Shown piece after piece: positions 26,752 to 40,839 of a stretch of 64,000 bases of DNA. How positions within the stretch are numbered: the stretch's first letter is position 1; every line of letters starts with the position of its first letter. The notes under the pieces were generated by a model, which had not been told where the DNA came from, did not search any database, and saw only the letters and a list, made by a program, of their open reading frames with translations. The translations under genes were made by a program, and so were the position numbers. Origin of the DNA: Alentia gelatinosa (Eukaryota > Annelida > Polychaeta > Phyllodocida > Polynoidae); NCBI GenBank assembly GCA_950022655.1, contig OX465580.1, positions 101,822,797 to 101,886,796 of the forward strand. The letters run 5' to 3'.

Positions 26752-29283
26752 GTGGCCGTGCCTGTGACGTGTATCACTGGGCATAATATCAGCGCCACTT
26801 GCCCGCCGCCACACTCACAAATGGAAGACCGTCTGATAAGAATGGGGAGCGGCTCCCCCCTGTAGCCTGACTACAACCCCAGCCGCATTCATCAAACTAT
26901 GCCCTGTGTAATATTTATATATTTATAACCCACAGTTGCAATACAAGCTTTATGAGTTTACCTATCCACAGCCAATGGATGTTCTCTCCCGCTGTGTGGT
27001 CCACTTGGCTCGCCCGACTTAAATAGTCTTCAATCTCTTTATTACTACTATTACCACGAGGAACGGAGAGGAATGGGGAGGAGGAAGGTGTTAAGCCTGG
27101 ATCATCTCGTCCAATGGATGTGTGCACAGTGTACATATATGTGCGGTCAAGCGGAAACGGCCTCAGTCTGGATTGAGATCACTTAGTCGCCACCATCTGC
27201 ATCGTCCGGCTTAACCGTCAACGCTGCCTTCAACCACACCGAATGAAGAACCTCACATCATTGTCCCGTATTAGGACGGGAAAGATTTTCTCCCCTCATC
27301 TCCAAGAATGGACGAGCAAAGCCTATATCACCAGGGCCAATGATTGTCATACTGGCCCTCCCTTTTCTTCTCTGTTTTTTTTATACATATATATATACTT
27401 AAAAAGTAGATACTATAGAATTACTAAATCCAAAAGCCTACTGGTGTTCTTTGGAAGGCTTTCAACAATCGCCTTGGAAAGATCACTTGGGGACGAAATG
27501 ATATGAATTGGGCCTCGTTTTTTTTTTAATGGAAGCCTTGCTCCATACTTTAATTTTTTTTGTAGTCAATGTTTTTTTGTACATATGATATGAGAAGGTG
27601 CTTGGTCGGACCCGTCAGAAGGGGATGCCCCCGTCCGACCACCCCGCCTGGCTCGCGGGGTCATATATCGGTGGCGCAACCTGCGTTTACCTTGTGTACA
27701 GCTGGTGACAAGTCGACGCAATCGAAGTGACGTCTCTAAAGCAATGAAATCATCAGCTTCCTTCAAGACTAATCCAACTACTACTTCTACTACTACTCTT
27801 TTCATTTTACTACTATCACTACGGCATCCACGGCGCAACATTACAATGTTGATGCTGATAAACATTGACTCTTGAAGGGGCCAACGTTCTCACAACTTTC
27901 TGTTCCCCAGCCCCCACCGCCCTAAATCTGTATACTCAGTATGTTATCGCCACTCGCGGACCTGTCAGCGAGAATGTGATTCCATAACAACCTACTTAAG
28001 AACCGCACCACCTGCAGCAGTTCTGAAAGGTTTAAATGTGTACGGATGGAATCACCAAGGTGATGCCTTCAAACAGCGACAGGACCCAGGCCCAAAGGTC
28101 TTGTTGACGGTATCATCAGTGGTTTTATGATATCACGTGATTAGAGTAGGGTCACGTGGTGTGCCCCCCTCGTGTGGTGGTAGCGTTGTCATGACAACAC
28201 CGGTCACGTGACATACATGCGACAAAACTACAACAACAAAAAGTTCACCAAGAGGCTTCCATACTCAGGGCTTATTTTCTCAGGATTTTGCAAACGCAGT
28301 TGAGTCTTTTGGTCCTATATACATATATATATATAAAATGACATATATATGTATGTATACATCTGTATATGTAAAATATAGGCAAAGTATCCATAGTTAT
28401 ATGAATATATGTGTGAATCGGTCACGTATTGTGAAGCGAACTTGTAGTGGTACAGATGGTGGTGTAGCGACATTGTTTGTCCAGCAAATGCTATTTGTTA
28501 CACAATAACAAAAGGAATGATAGCACCTGCAAGTACTTCTTTAACAGCGACCACTCCTTCATACTACTGCACATTAAACATTACGCCACAGAGGTTGGTC
28601 AGTGGTGATGAACCTAGGATGCAGTCAGGTATAAAATGATGATACTTGAACAACTCTGCTGACGACACAGACGCCTGCACTATTTCCCAGGCCTACTACA
28701 AGAACTAACACGTCTCAAGGATGATTGTTTATTCTGCTAGAAACACCAATCCGGACAAAGAGGCACGAAACCTACTACTTATGTCCATTCAACTATAGCT
28801 GGTTCCCAGTAGCCGCTTCAGAATGCGGAAGGCAGAGCCAACATCCTTATCATAATCTTTTAACTTGTGATGATTGTGCTGTATGTAATGCCCATTGAGG
28901 GTATGTTTGTGTGTACATAGAGACATATAATATTGATGTGTGTGGCGAAGCAGTTGCCTGGAGGCCACATCCACAAAATGTTTACGATATATCTATATAT
29001 ATTACGAGAATATTGGGGCTTGTATTGTAACTGTGGTATTTAAAAAAAGACAAAAACGGAAAAAAAAACAAAAAACAAAAATACACATGAAGGCAAACAT
29101 TGGGGTCAGGTTTGTTTCTTGGCCTTAGAGGACGATGTATGTTTTTATGCGATGAGCTGGTGGTTGTAACTGCCCAAATTAAGGGGAGGGCTGCTCCCTG
29201 ACGTTGAGAAGCACTGACTTTGTACAACATTCACTGTGAAAAGAGTGCTGGAACAATGGAATTTTCACGGCCACTTGCTCATC

Positions 29284-29362
29284 ATGTCAGCGGCGCGAAC
29301 CCAGGATCTCGGCCAGTAGAGGACACAGCGTGGCTTGACCACGCGACTATGACGTAGAACAA
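29284..29362 (-). mobile_element. Possible tRNA-derived SINE head
   Basis: Read on the minus strand, the segment contains GTCGCGTGGTCAAGCC, similar to an A-box region of tRNA SINEs, and about 35 bases later GGTTCGCGCC, similar to a B box (GGTTCGANNCC). No full cloverleaf can be drawn with confidence. Confidence 0.3.
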
Positions 29363-30331
29363 AATTATGTACTACAACCAATAATATTGAGAGACAAATT
29401 ATACTATTATTATCAATTATTATGCAGGGATTAGAGTGACTGAACGTAATGCTGTGGTACACAGTGAATGCTGGTTGATGAAGATGCAGAGAGCAAGAGA
29501 GATTGAGGAGTTGCTCTGAGCTGCTCAGAAATTGATTAGGTGTGGGAGAGATGAGGTGCCAGTGGCTCCACAAATTGAAACAAAACCACCAGGCTTCTTT
29601 ATAACCTGGCTCAACATGATCTTGAGTAAGTTTGTAAGGTGACAAAATGATTGTTGTACTAATAGTGTTCGAGGTTAGGTCGCAATGAGATGAAAGCCAG
29701 TCTTTTCCAATTTTCTTTTTATGCATGTTCGTGTCAATTTTTTTTAAAAAATGAAATATTAATGAATTTAATGTGATATACAAGTTGTAGACCTACAAGC
29801 AATGCAGAAATGGCCGGTCGGCGGACTATAAACCCAAAGGTACACCCATCTGATGCCATGTTTAATGTCAATTATTGTTTTTCACAAAATATTAGGTGTG
29901 AACCTCACAGAACATATAATCACACGCTGAGACTAGGCGATCGTAAATTGTGCTGAAGGTGATCTTATCAATACAAGCCAAACCCGAAACCTGCGAGCCT
30001 AGGTAATTATTTATACTGAAGAGGTTCATACTGTAATGACTGTTGGGTCGATGTGTTTCCACTAGTGAGTCAATGTAAGGTGTGTATGAGGAGTAGATTC
30101 CACACGTTTACATGATACAGCTGCCCGTTGGTGATAAATGACCAGTTGGTACATCTGCTACTGACACAATTAACTAGGAACGGAAATCTTGTCCGGCACA
30201 CACAGCCATTACTTCATGTGCCTAAGCCTTTTACATTGAGTTCAGGTCTTGACCAAGATAAATAAGAATAATCACAGAGAAAAGGGGGGGAAAAACCTGG
30301 AATTCGACCAGGTTGTCAACATTTAGGATTA

Positions 30332-30683
30332 TAAGGCCACTAAAAAAAACTTGTTTCTCATCACCGCACGCAACAGAAAAAGACGATTTTAGAAGATTTT
30401 TTTTTTACCAATAAGATGATAGAAATTAAGAAAGGTATGTGTATTTAGTATCGAATTAAAGCTCCTGATTTCAGGGATGCATTAAACGTATGACCAGTCA
30501 AAAATCTTGGAAGCCCTGCGTAAGCGGACACCCCGCATAAGCGGACACTTTGGCCTGGATCGAAGGGTGGCCGCTTATACAGGATTTTACTGTATCTTTC
30601 ATCCAGCAAAAAAAAAAAAAAAAGCGCCCTCGTCATATATTTCGTGGCTTGGTGATGAGAAACAAGTTTTTTTCAGTGGTCTA
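30332..30683. mobile_element. Non-autonomous inverted-repeat DNA element, copy A
   Basis: The ends are inverted copies of TAAGGCCACTAAAAAAAACT...GTTTCTCATCACC (left 30332-30366, right about 30649-30683). Inside, read on the minus strand, is a pogo-like stretch that begins TACAGTAAAATCCTG and continues into repeated GCGGACAC-type motifs. A second copy with the same ends and same interior lies at 45680-46076 inside YJU2 intron 2. Neither copy has a transposase frame. Confidence 0.8.
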
Positions 30684-33312
30684 AAGATTCAGTTTCATTT
30701 TCTCTTTTTCTTTGGTGGAATTGAATATTTCTGGTATGATTCGTAAAAGGAAAAAAGTCTGGTCTCGGAGACCCAGTTGTGATACAGTAATATTAGAGGT
30801 TAAAGCCGTGGAACTAGAACCTTCACTTTTGTGTGCAAGCGTTTTTCGTAGTCATAAACCACTCGAAAGGTGCTGCCAATGTTCACCTAGTGGACGGTGA
30901 AGGTACTAAACAACACAGAAAACCCCTACAATTCTGCTGGTTATCGTCAAAACCTAGGCTAGACTCATTTGGTTGTAAAAACAAGGTGCCTTCTAGTCGA
31001 ACTTTGAAAATATCAAGGAGTCGAGGTTCGAAATGTCCTCGAAGGGGTCTAGGATTTTATACAACGTGAGTGAAACCTTGTCCATTCCAATCATTCCAAC
31101 GCGTTGAAAATGTATGAGTGCTGCCACCGGCGTATTTTTCCTTCGTCTTTTTATTTTCCCTCCTCCTTATCTTTAATGTCTTTTTCTGAACAAAAACACT
31201 GAGTATTTGCTGAAAATCGTGTCAAGTTTTGGAATGAGAGTTGAAGATGCACCCCTCCAGCCTTGACCACACGCCCTTCCCTGCCCTTAGGTTTCCCTCG
31301 GTCAGCAGTAATTGGTTGGAGCTATATGTTTCACCATAACTGGTGGCGGAGGTTCCCAGAGTGGGCTCAAGGAATCGGTTCCGGCTTGATACAGTTATTT
31401 TTCCCTACATTTGTTGGTCCCCCACTTCCACTTATCGCTACCCTTTCCCAACATTACGATGTGGGTAAACGGTGGCAGTGCGACCAGCACAAAGACAAGC
31501 GGTAGTGAGAAGCCAATGTGGTTTAAAAGAATCTTGGACAGAATATATCCACTTGTTTACCCGACCGCCAAAACCTCGTGTTGAATTCTATGACTGAAGT
31601 CTCATAGCGACAGAGTGTCATTTTTACAGGTTTCACCAAGAAATGTTTTTGATCCAGTTAGAAAATTGACAGATGTAACTTCAAGGAACTCCTAAATAGG
31701 TCACGGGACTCACTCGTTGTGAATGCTGATTTTAGCCTATACCTTGGCAGACAAGTGCGATCCTATTGTACTCTAAATAAGGAGAGCAGCTTCTCTGGGC
31801 TACAGAGTATATGTTATTATTTTACCCCTGTCTGAAATTCTTATCATAGATATATATATATTATATGTACACGTGGAAAATCGGAAGAAAACCCCCACTA
31901 CACTCAAACGCGAAAAGTATTTGGGAAAGTCTCAAAGTTCAAAAGTAAGCGAGGCTTCCAATGTACCAAATGAAAACGATCTCTGTGTTTCATGAAAACA
32001 GTGATCCATGCATTATTTCTGGTGGTTATTTGTTACCATCGTGAAAGTCTTAGGGTCTTTTTTTTCTTTTTGTTTGTATAGCACACACATTTTTGCGGAG
32101 ATGGTGCAGGAGAGAGCTCAATGGTTCCTGACACAGCTCTGATTACTATGGTGCTGAACTGGGTGTGAATGAGCTTTGTGTACCTGGGTATCCGCGTATC
32201 GTTTGGTGATATTGATGGTGAAACCAGCTAAATGAGTACACCTAAACCTTGATATTAACCACCTTTTTCACTTCAACTTCTACTCTGTTGGTACGCGATT
32301 TGTTTTTGTCCCTTCCTCTGCTAAATGCAAATAACTGTAATATGAATTTGAAGTACTTATTCTGAACAAGCATTTTGATATGGTTTATATATGTTTAAAC
32401 ATATAAAATTAGTTTTGTTTTTATATGTGGCATATATAAAACGTATTAAAAGTTAATATGGTCTAAGTCTGTGGTGAGATACTAATCTGTGCGATGATTA
32501 CTGGTTCATCTGTTTACAATTGACAAGTTGGTGTGTTTCTCTTGTGAAGTGGACTTTAAGCAATGTGTACTCGTTGTTCTTCAGGAAGTCTTGATACGTT
32601 GGGCCGCTGTCTCGATTGATGGTATTTTCCCCTTGCTAGTATCTTGCTGCTGTTGACGTGAACCTCTTTGATTGTTTTGTCAGAATAATGCTACTACCTC
32701 CGAATATCTGTAACCCACCCACCAACACAACACCCTCTTAACATCTTGTCTCGTCTCTCTTCCCATGTGTTCGTTTCGCTCACGAAGATAAACAAAAATG
32801 TTATCCCCAAAAAGTGAAAAGATACACAAAACCAGTCAAAATCTCGACCCTGTTGTCGCTGATTAAGACTAGCGTGCAGCTGTCCGAAGTCAAGCAAACC
32901 TGAAATACGCAGAAAAACCCTCGTCAATCGAGGGGCCTTCATTCCTTGGTCAGTAGTTACTTTTCTTAGGGAATGATTCACTTGACTAGCCCAAACTTGA
33001 ACTTATTAAACCTGGTAGTAATAATGCCACTACGTCAGCTAGAAGAGTAGATATAATCATCCCTTGAGACTTTTCGTCTGTAGTAATGGCTACCACCCTG
33101 TCGAAAGATTAAAAAAAATAAATCAAATGTTAAAAAGTAGAAATTATGATGATAACCCAGAACAAGATCGCCAAGCGATAAACATACCCGTGATTTGATG
33201 ATAATATTTGTCTATAGCAATAGGCCCTCAAATCATCCCCAGCAGGTTCTCCTGTTTTGTATAAGGGACGAATAGATCATAATCCAATTTCACATGCCTG
33301 TGATCGGTGCAT

Positions 33313-33345
33313 TCGGAAGTGGCGCTAAATCAAGATGGCGGCGTC
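33313..33345 (+). promoter_or_regulatory. Candidate ETS + YY1 promoter motif pair
   Basis: CGGAAGTG (ETS/GABP type) is followed within 20 bases by AAGATGGCGGC, a strong YY1-type motif that often overlaps animal transcription starts and first ATGs. The ATG inside it (33335) opens a 44-codon frame beginning MAASCAPSHG and ending in TAG, with no similarity that I recognise. Both the motif meaning and the promoter role are inference. Confidence 0.35.
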
Positions 33346-36300
33346 CTGTGCCCCGTCACATGGCGTCGGCCTGAATGATGTCGGAGCACTCAGAGGACCG
33401 GACCAAGTGGTTTCCCTCGTGCTGCTTAGTGGTGCATCTAGGCAGAGCTCGATGTGTAGTGTGCAATAGGTTAGCATTCAGCGACTTGTTACGCCGACGC
33501 CACCTATTTCCCCTCCCTCCTCTCCACCACTAGCAGAAGCGCCACCACGACATATACTTCTCTCCCTCACTCACAGAACATGTTCTCCAACAATGATGCA
33601 TCTTAATGAAATGATTTCCCACCTTTTGCTCAGAACTCACAGACTAGTGAGAGCCACGGCAGGCGTTAAGTGCTCTCTGGCAAAGAGGTCCACCGGATTA
33701 AAAAGGGTAATTAGGATAATTGATATGATGATAAAGGTTTGCCATATTTTGAGTCTCCGTGAGGGCAGGGAGTCCATATCGAAAGTGAGAACTTGTTTTG
33801 TAGTCTTCGACATGCTGAATCATGCTGACTGATAGATGGTCAAAACACGTTGTGATTGCTAGGTTATTAGGGTAATTATTAGTCTAATTGAAATGTTCAT
33901 TTATCGCTTGCAGGGTAATATATTTTGAGAGTAAATGATACAAATCCATAAAAATTTAATCTTTAATATATATGTATAATGTCCTGTTGATTGTGAATCA
34001 ACACAGATGTATCTTAACAACATTGATAGCCAATTATTGTAATTTATATGACTGCAAATGATACTACTAGGTAATTGTACAAGAGTTGGTCAAGAGTTGT
34101 GAACCATCATAAATCATGGTTTACAGGGTTGGGTACCGTGTCCTGCATTCTCCTATTGCGGAACAAGGCCTTACTAGATGGTCAGAAACAATTGATTTTG
34201 CAGGTTTCGTATATTTTCTCTCTTCTTTAGTTGCATGGAGGCCTGTCCCTCAATATCTGTTCCTAGACTTTTAGATAAGCATGAGTGTGACGAAATGTAA
34301 GAAACTCCAAAAAGTCATTCCAGTTTCCGATTTCTATTGAGACAGGGATCAGATTAAAACACATTACACAAAGTTCGAAGCATCAAATGAACCTTTCCTG
34401 ATCGTAGATCTGTTATCTATGAATAGGCAGTGACAGACACCCAAAACAATACGGGGATATTGTTTAGTAAACAAAGGCAGTAGTATCTGTTCTTCACGTT
34501 CGGCCAGCATGGCTTCAATTTGTTCAACTTCTTGTGTCACATCCCAAATGGCGGTGTCTCGCCCAGGAAAACAAAACCAGACCTTCCCTATATGGATATA
34601 CTTGTGACGCCATCTTGTGCTTGTGACGTCATCTTGTAAATGTGTTAATCGTCTTAATGGTGGTAACGTCAGCTCATTGGCCACCGACCACTCAAAAGGG
34701 TACCGGTCAGTCTTCACTGGCACCACCCAAAAATAGCTAGAATTGATGATATTGCCCAATAGTTTTGCTTTTAGAATAGTAGTTGGTACTAACCATGCGA
34801 CAGTTCTTGTTGCTAGAAATCTACGACATAGTTAACTACCGGTATTAGAATGTACATTGTATCATAGGTTCCAATGAAAACTGAATGGGAGTAGGCTATA
34901 TTATAATTAATCCAATGACGTGCTGTGACAATGATGTTCGGTAATGGATGAAAACAAAATGTCGGTCCTCTTCGGGTGTGTAATTTCTAAGAAACACGAT
35001 TTTGCAATCTACATGGACTTTTTCCCAGGAAGATGGGAATAGGTTGCAGATCAGTGCTTTAAATCAAGTTGTATGTGTCTTTGTGTGTGAGGGTTGTTCG
35101 TTTCACGATTCAAAACGCAATTAGAAGATATCTAGTTAACACTTCTTAGTTTTGACGATGTACCTCAAACAGCCCGAATCCTCCCGCGAACGCTTCGCTC
35201 ACGGAGCTACAAATGTGTATTTAAGATAGACCGTTAACTATATTATCCCGGTTAAAACTTGGAATGGCTGTGTGTATGAATGAAAAGCGGAATGTAAGTG
35301 AGGAGTAATTGTGTCACCAATTTACTGCGTGTGTTGGGATTCTGTTTGGTTGGTGGAGATTGTATCTGCTTGCACCCCTTGATAATCACCGCTCTCGTTG
35401 TAGTTTGCAGTTCCATTTGACTTTTTTTGTTTTTTAAACTATTTAATAATAACACGCTGTGTATGATATTTAGAATTACTGCATGTACATCTTGCCAAGC
35501 AATGTAGCGCTCTACTATTTATTTATAGTGTACATAGTCATTAAGTCCTATTGGCAGGGTTCAAATGTCAGGAATTTATAGTGGGTATTTTGTTTGAATA
35601 TACTTGATTCAATTCTGGATTAGATTGATCCAAAAATGGAAATGTCTTACACAAAATAACCTCAACCAGAGTTGTAATCAGCAGGTTTTGCATTTAGAAT
35701 TAGTAATTAAAATAACGACTTCAGAGGAAACCAGGGTGTGTCTAAGCAAATCCAGGAATATTTTAGCGGAAAACAAAAATCAAAGACGGGGAAAGAATTG
35801 AGCACAGACGTAGGGCAATGATTTGATCATGATAACCTCAACTGTGCATGCGTTGAGCTTGCTTTATTATTTATTTCTATGATGTTGAAATGTGTCATCA
35901 CAAAAGAAAATGTCGATTCAAATTAAATGTTATGCTTCTCATGCATTGAATTCTGCTAAAAAGGATACGATTTATAAACTTTTGTGCGGAACTTAACATT
36001 GAATACAAAAGATTTCGGATATTTATTTGTTTATTATTATTATAATATAACTATATTTCCGTTTTTTGGCTGGTGATAAGTTTGCTTCCCTGCTATATTG
36101 CTTCTTCGTACCATTAAGGTTTTGCTTGCTTCTGCGCGCAAGTGCAGCCCCTTTAACATTTGACTGAACAATTTCTAGAGAAACCTTTCTTGCATGGAAA
36201 TTAGATTTTTTTAGTCATAGGGTGCAAGTGTGCTTCCTCAGTCTCAAGATCATGGAAAATTTATTTTCCATATCAGAAAGGTTTAGACGAATGTCATTTA

Positions 36301-39300
36301 TATATCCGTTCTCCTTATATTCTGAGAAATAGCCAGTCTCTCCCCGATCGACAAAAGGTCAATATGGTCATTGTAATCCTCCTTTTGGTGGAATTAAATG
36401 TTTTCATCTAGTAATAGAGGATTTTAACATCAATTTGCTGTAATATTTCAGTTTAAAGAACTGATATATCTTTAATGTTTGATATGAATTTGCTTACACT
36501 GATCATATTGGCTACATCGACTGGGTGTCTGGCTGGTGGACTACCTCATTTCACCAATGTTATGTTCAAAAAATTAATTCCCAGTATGTTGTTAATATTA
36601 ATGCTGCATCTGTTGGTTCAGTTGTGATTTCGTGATTGTTTCGGTCTCCCATGGAAGATGTGTGTAGAAAAAGTGCAAACCGGTAAAATGCAGAGGATTT
36701 CTAGCATAAGGATAGTTGTCAATCGATGATAAATGATCATATTGGAAACTAAAAGTGTGCAGTACAGATATTTCGTCTCGGCCTATTTTGTCAGTGTGTG
36801 TCCTAGGGTATGGAAAACCAGACTGGTGATCCATCTCTATGTTCGTCGGTACCGCTGGGTGTGTATGAATGTCAAGATGAACCATGGCAAAAGTGTTACT
36901 GTTTCCGTCTACAACCACTCCCTAGCCATCGAAGATGGTGTGTTGTCTCCTTGTATTCTCAAACAATCGCGTTACACTTTCTCTGGCGACAAAAACAATG
37001 TTGGAGGAAAAAAAAGAATAGAAAAAAAGTCTTGATATGTACAGACCTCTCATCTTCCTTACGAGTACCATTGGACATATCTATCATGTTGCAAAAGGAA
37101 GTGTGTATTCCAGCATTTATTGCAGCTTTTGTATTTATTTTTATCGGTTTTTAGTTCTTTTATATCGAAAGAAAGAGCAGAGAGAGAGAGAGGGAGTGAA
37201 TGATTGTATTCATTTTATATATAGACAAGTACATTATATATATATATATAAGAATTTTTGATGAGAAACTTGACCTGAGCCAAGTTCAAGTTATGGTACA
37301 TAGCCTGAGTGGCGAGAAACTAATTTGACATATAATATAGATGCGTGCTAGAGATGTGAGAGAGTCAAATTAGTCTCAAAGATGTTCCTGAGCTTGAAAT
37401 AGTCAGATGCCCATTGTGTATCCCTCTCTGTGAGCCAGCACATATGGGTGACTCGACAAGTCGCCACGTGGTCTTGCTCGCATGAGGGCAGAAGGGTTTT
37501 CTCAATTTAATGCCTTGTGTTGAAAACAACATATGCACAGATTCACCGAAGGAAGACAACTCCTCAGGTGTCATTATAGAGGGGTGTAAAAGCTCCTTTT
37601 TCATCCCTTCTTCAAAACGGCGGTGAATCAATTTCATACTTGGTTAGTGCGAATGCAAGGCCACACACAATGTGAAATTGTCAAATTAAATTCTTAAAAA
37701 GGCCCCAGACAGTCATTATTGGATGCGCATAATTGTGACCTAATTCTTCCTTCCTAATGATACGGTTGACGTTCACCAGTTAAGCCCCGGCCCCTGTTTT
37801 TCTATGTTTTTACACCCTAATGTTGATCACAGTTCATGTTACCAGAGTAAGTTATTAATAAAGATGATACAATGGTCCTGGATGGTCATATGTGTTGTGG
37901 ATGTAATTTAAATGTAGCCAGTTGTAGCGTGAAAGTGTGTTCTCTCTTTCTATGTTAGTGTTATTATTCGACGACACCATCCCTTCCCCATCCCCCATCC
38001 CCTAGATGATGAATACAGTTGTATACGTCGTCTGTAAATCAGGGGGAGCTTGTATGTGAGAACTGCAATGGCTTCGGCCTATACCTCTTCGAATCATTAC
38101 ACAGATGTGTCTATCTGACTGTTTATCATGTTCCCGGTCCACGGTTTGTTTGTCGGCATCTGCCGGCACGCCGCAGCTATGTTCCCCTGTTTTCTCCATA
38201 ACCGCAGTACCCGGTGTCTGACGGGCCGGTGCTCTATTACATATTACATTTTGTCTGTCAAGCACAAAAACAAACCTCAGCGCCCCCTGGTAGACCAAAG
38301 CCAGCGGGTCAACTTCAGTACCCTCAGCGAGTCTACAAGCTCTCTTGATTTACAGTCACTATTCAATTATATAATAATGAGAAATGAAGACAGTTGTGCA
38401 TATAATTTATGTGAGAAGATGATATCCCCAAATATTTCCCAGATGGATCAAATCTTCTCTTGTTGTGAAATACGTCTAGGGCCTGTTGATAGCTTGGTAG
38501 TGGAGTGTGCACTTTTCATTTTAAATGTATGTAATGTATACCCAGTATTTGTCAATTTATTTAAGAAATAAAAATTAACAGTCTGAACTGAATCATTGAA
38601 TTTGTCGTTTTTATTCGAGGAAATAGCTGAAGTAATGTCTTCATCTTCTAATTTGCTATGGTAAGTTTTAGGAAAATATGGAAGACGAATAAATAATATC
38701 CAAGTTTATTCTGCAATAAGCAGTCAGACCTTGCGATCAAAAATAAAAGTATGTGCTTGCAGATGCTACATGAGGGCGAAACGAAAAAGAATCTGTTCAG
38801 AAACCCTGTCTCAGGTCATTCACAGAAAATCAGTTCTAGTTCAACTCTTGCATGTATATTTATGTATACATGTTTATGTAAGCGATTTTGCGATTTGCAC
38901 AGACGAAAAATATAGACAAACCAATAGATTTGATAGATGAAAAACGACATTCTTGAAACTGACATAAAATAGGTGAAAACGTCAGAATTTGGAATTCTAG
39001 CAACATTTTTCGGAGATTTAACGAAGGGTTCCAATGCATACATTGATGTTAAATGCAAATTGGTTAGTCCCGGTCGATTAAACACGTCTAGGTCCTTTTT
39101 GCTTTTTACGTATAGGCCACCACTGCCAAACCTATACTTAGATTCACATTTACCCTGTAATTACAAACGGATATAAAACGGTCGCCAATCGTCATTAATT
39201 ACAAAACGGCAGCTATCATTTTCCCTCCGCAGACAAGTCCCTAAACACTGATTTGAGGTTTACTCTAACACATTATCAAATACGCTCATGAGTAGCTAGT

Positions 39301-40138
39301 GTGAAGCAATCTAATTAGGCATAAATGAAGGGTTATTTTTAGACCTGACGCCGTAAGCATTATATGCATTGGCTTAACTGTACTCCACACAAGCATACTT
39401 GAAAGGTACCGAACCTCCTAATACCAACAACCACCCGCCGGGAAATGTCAGAACAAAGACAGCTTCACTAACGCCAGTCTCTCCCGCACAGCTATTTTTA
39501 ATCCTAACGAAGAGAAACCATTACGGCTAGAACAATGAATGCAACCTCTAGGAGATTAAGCATTACTCTACTCTGGTGTTACAACTTGGGTTGCTTATAA
39601 TGCTGTGATTTCAGAGGGCCATTTACTGTCCGCATGATTTACATATAATTTAAAAACATAGATTATATAAAAAATGTATAACTACAATTCTGTAACGATT
39701 TGGACTTAGCACTGTTTTTATCACTTAGTACTTGCATGGATTATTTCGCTCTTAGCTACTCCTGGTAAGAGTGTATAACATAGCAGGACCTAATATGCGA
39801 AGTAATGAAGGTACATGTATACCCAGCATACACAAAGTCGAACATTTTTATCGTTATTTCAATGTAACTACAAGTTACGGTTTTTAGTTTGCCTTTCACC
39901 CTCAACATCCTCACATGATCAGGGTGAAGTAGAGAAGTTAGGACTTAAGGGATTGAGGTTGTCAGTTAGTTTCACTTGATCACATTAGGTTAGTCCGTTG
40001 TGCATTTAAATACACATTTTCGTTTAAATCATTCACAAAATTGAAATATTCAAAATCAGCATGTGGTGCCACAGTGTATTGTAGGAAAAGTTTTAACATT
40101 TATTAAATGACAAACACGTTCATATGTTTTCTGATATC

Positions 40139-40144
40139 TTTATT
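40139..40144 (-). terminator. Candidate poly(A) signal for YJU2
   Basis: AATAAA on the minus strand, about 305 bases beyond the YJU2 stop codon. Confidence 0.45.
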
Positions 40145-40449
40145 TAGAAATCCCCATATTTTCGACATTAGGGGAACTTAAACTACAATTTGGATGTTGA
40201 GTCCCATTTCTACAAGGGAATGAATATAACATAGGTTTTATCAAATCGATGATAATAATCCTCCTAAAAAGTATTTCGGATTGTAAGTGATTTTCTTGTG
40301 TTTGTATGATTACACAAAGTTTGTGTTTTCTGAACACTTTGGCATTAGGTCAAACTGTGGGTGTAACATAAAACTACACTATAATCTATGTACATTTCGG
40401 ACCTCCTAATAACCACTCTATATACACACATGGGGTCTACAAATATCTC

Positions 40450-40839
40450 CTAACTGGAGTCATTACTGTCCGAGTCAGAATAAGCTCCCAGGAGACCGAG
40501 TCCTGATGGTGCCGTAGCGCCGGCTGTTTTTGCTGCTCCTTGGTGACCATTAGCAACAAGCGTCGCCGAAGCAGACGACATTTCCTTCGAGTTGCCACCC
40601 GGGTCTCCCGAGGACGCCATAGGGCCAGTAACATCAAGTACGGACGCGGGACTCGTAGCACTGCCATCTGGCGTCACGGAGGTGGAGCTCTTTCCTGTTG
40701 TGGCGCTCCCTGGTGTGGGTTGTTTGCGTCGCACAAGTCCGGCCAAGGTGTTCCTTGAGGTGCCGGAGGAGCCGACGTTCCTGCCCCAGGCCCCCGACTT
40801 TTTAACCGAGTTTGAGGAACTCTTGTTGTCCGAGGTACT
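40450..40839 (-). CDS. YJU2: YJU2 exon 7 (C-terminal tail and stop)
   Basis: The acceptor is CCTCCACAG, then 129 codons and TAG at 40452-40450. The tail is rich in Ser, Thr, Gly and Ala and ends [16 protein letters not shown], matching the LGAY.DSD.SN.S type of ending of animal YJU2. The rest of the tail is poorly conserved. GC is higher than in the flanking introns. Confidence 0.93.
   Translation of the reverse strand, partial: STSDNKSSSNSVKKSGAWGRNVGSSGTSRNTLAGLVRRKQPTPGSATTGKSSTSVTPDGSATSPASVLDVTGPMASSGDPGGNSKEMSSASATLVANGHQGAAKTAGATAPSGLGLLGAYSDSDSNDSS

Larger units (their letters stand above)
26573..40449. other. 3' flank and intergenic stretch, no supported gene
   Basis: It starts with the presumed 3' UTR of the unknown gene. 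It holds TA-rich microsatellites (26686-26751, 28316-28360, 37227-37250), a possible tRNA-derived SINE remnant near 29.3 kb, one inverted-repeat element (30332-30683) and a promoter-like motif pair near 33.3 kb. The longest open frames (172 aa at 29265-29783 minus, 147 aa at 38128-38571 plus, 131 aa at 34364-34759 minus) show no family resemblance and probably arise by chance. Confidence 0.5.

Noticed and set aside
29265..29783. 172-codon minus-strand frame, the longest in the window
   Set aside because: Low-complexity Ser/His/Leu composition, and its end overlaps the possible SINE. No domain recognisable.
31024..31040. GGTTCGAAATG, B-box-like
   Set aside because: No matching A box or acceptor stem at tRNA spacing.
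34364..34759. 131-codon frame on the minus strand with a Glu-rich helix-like part (VEQIEAMLAEREEQ)
   Set aside because: Starts with TTG, has no family resemblance and no good splice context. Kept only as a note.
38128..38571. 147-codon + frame followed by AATAAA
   Set aside because: No recognisable domain, biased composition and no splice support. AATAAA is common by chance in AT-rich DNA.
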